DNA of 64,000 nucleotides, from NCBI RefSeq assembly GCF_000934605.2, contig NZ_CP010897.2, positions 4,836,001-4,900,000 on the forward strand. Direction: 5' to 3'. The notes beneath the pieces are model-generated. The model did no database searches and was not told the origin of the DNA. It saw nothing but the letters and a program-made list of their open reading frames with translations. The translations under genes and the position numbers were made by a program. This document shows, piece after piece, positions 63,098 to 64,000 of this stretch. Positions within the stretch are counted from its first letter, which is position 1, and every line of letters starts with the position of its first letter. The stretch is from Pandoraea vervacti (GTDB lineage: Bacteria > Pseudomonadota > Gammaproteobacteria > Burkholderiales > Burkholderiaceae).

Positions 63098-63961
63098 ATG
63101 ACCCACGACGATTTGCCCAACGACATGGCACAGAATGACGTAGACGAAATTACGTTCGCAGATGTTCTCGGATTCATTCGCGAAAATCTGAAAAGGATCG
63201 CTGGCCTGGCTGTATTAGGTGCTGTGATCGGTATTGCCGGCACTTTTGCGATTCACAAGCAGTGGCAGGGCACGGTGACCCTACAAATCGGCCGCGCCGC
63301 TGGCTCGCCCGTCGTGGGTCCCGACGGCCCATTGATCGAATCGCTTCAGCAAACCGTCGGTCGAATTCAGCTCAGCACATTCCGCGACAAGGTCATGGCT
63401 GACGTATTCCCGGAGAAGCAAGGCGACGTGGACGCTTTGCGTCGCATGACGGCGTGGGGCGCACTGAAAGCGCGCACCATGCCGGGCACGGCCTACGTCG
63501 AGATAACCACACGCGGACGCTCGCCTGAAGAAGCACAACAAGTGCTGACGGTAGCCGCACAACATGTTGAAACCGAACACGCCGCCATTCTCGAGCGCGC
63601 TCGCGCGTTGCCCAAGCAACAACTAAGCGTGATCGACGCTGCCATCGAATCCAACACCAAAGCGCAGGAGCAGTTGAACGCGGCGCTTGCGCACTCCAAG
63701 AATACGGATTCTCTGCTGGCACTGGGCGCAGTGCAAAGTAGCCGCACCGAGCGGGCGGCATTGAACGACAGCCGCTATCGGGTCTCTCAGCTCCTCGCGC
63801 CGGATCAGTCATACAACACTCGTGTTGTGAGCAATATTCAAATCGACGCGAGCCCGGTGTTTCCGCGCAAGTTGTACTTCGGCATCGGCGGTCTGGTCGT
63901 TGGCGCCATCTCGGGTGTTCTGCTGGGCTTGCTGCGCAAGACCCGTACACGCTCGGCCTGA
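63098..63961 (+). CDS. Wzz/chain-length-determinant-like polysaccharide protein
   Basis: This 287-residue inner-membrane protein has the Wzz topology: a short cytoplasmic start (DEITFADVLGFIRENLKRI), TM1 at about residues 33-51, a periplasmic helical domain with coiled-coil character (residues 140-230, EAQQVLTVAAQHVETEHAA), and TM2 at 260-279 with a basic end (RKTRTRSA). It has no kinase domain. It is likely to set the length or export of a surface polysaccharide, and the remaining genes would lie to the right of the window. The ATG at 63098 is preferred over the frame start at 63059. Confidence 0.85.
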   Translation: MTHDDLPNDMAQNDVDEITFADVLGFIRENLKRIAGLAVLGAVIGIAGTFAIHKQWQGTVTLQIGRAAGSPVVGPDGPLIESLQQTVGRIQLSTFRDKVMADVFPEKQGDVDALRRMTAWGALKARTMPGTAYVEITTRGRSPEEAQQVLTVAAQHVETEHAAILERARALPKQQLSVIDAAIESNTKAQEQLNAALAHSKNTDSLLALGAVQSSRTERAALNDSRYRVSQLLAPDQSYNTRVVSNIQIDASPVFPRKLYFGIGGLVVGAISGVLLGLLRKTRTRSA

Positions 63962-64000
63962 TTCCGCATCGCTACAAGAGGCGTCGTGCCGGACACGTCT

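Noticed and set aside
1..64000. CRISPR arrays, tRNA/rRNA genes, prophage or insertion sequences
   Set aside because: I looked for regular spacer-repeat patterns, tRNA-like T-loop sequences, transposase or integrase proteins and terminal repeats, and found none that hold up.

Overview
The window is 64 kb of high-GC chromosomal DNA from a beta-proteobacterium of the order Burkholderiales. The gene order dusB-fis-purH, lptD-surA-pdxA-rsmA with a divergent amgK-murU, miaB-phoH-ybeY-corC-lnt-glyQS-gmhB-plsC, and fur/bamE-dapB-leuS-lptE-holA-proA is typical of Burkholderiaceae. The protein sequences look most like Pandoraea or a close relative; the genus is an inference that I could not test. Almost everything is ordinary core genome. 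I see no rRNA, tRNA, CRISPR array, prophage or insertion sequence.

Layout. 1-1900: the 3' end of an MFS transporter gene and an Old Yellow Enzyme (NemA type). 2.0-2.7 kb: a small MazF/PemK-type toxin gene preceded by a very acidic unrecognised ORF and an 11-bp repeat array, then a YbdG-like mechanosensitive channel (-). 4.2-7.8 kb: a four-gene osmoprotectant ABC transporter operon of the OsmU/YehWXYZ/OpuC type (-). 8.7-10 kb: a membrane GGDEF protein (+). 10-15.3 kb: the stress operon prkA-yeaH-spoVR with a VOC-fold gene at its end (-), preceded by about 0.95 kb without a gene. 16.2-19 kb: a Zn/Mn ABC importer operon with a candidate Zur-type operator and an overlapping 40-residue membrane ORF. 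19.2-31.9 kb: the long rightward housekeeping run from miaB to gloA. 32-33.6 kb: an extended rubredoxin (-) and a DMT exporter (+). 33.6-39.2 kb: the leftward run lptD-surA-pdxA-rsmA. 39.4-47 kb: the rightward run amgK-murU-pepP-ubiH-like-dusB-fis-purH. 47.3-53.5 kb: a porin and a molybdenum hydroxylase cluster (AraC regulator, 2Fe-2S subunit, Mo subunit with a Tat signal, XdhC). 53.8-62.3 kb: leftward housekeeping genes (bamE, dapB, leuS, lptE, holA, proA, hutD). 62.5-64 kb: fur and a Wzz-like protein, probably the first gene of a polysaccharide locus beyond the window.

Functional themes. Several genes serve the cell envelope: lptD/surA/lptE/bamE for outer-membrane assembly, lnt for lipoproteins, gmhB for LPS heptose, plsC for phospholipid, amgK/murU for peptidoglycan recycling and dapB for diaminopimelate. 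Metal homeostasis (fur, the Zn/Mn importer, CorC) and osmotic or stationary-phase stress (osmoprotectant transporter, mechanosensitive channel, PrkA/YeaH/SpoVR) are also well represented.

The least explained signals are small ones: the acidic partner of the MazF-like toxin with its 11-bp repeats, the 40-aa membrane ORF joined by a GTGA overlap to the metal-importer ATPase, and several near-perfect inverted repeats in the leaders or promoters of miaB, glyQ, gloA, lptD and leuS. I did not find a clear large undescribed system.
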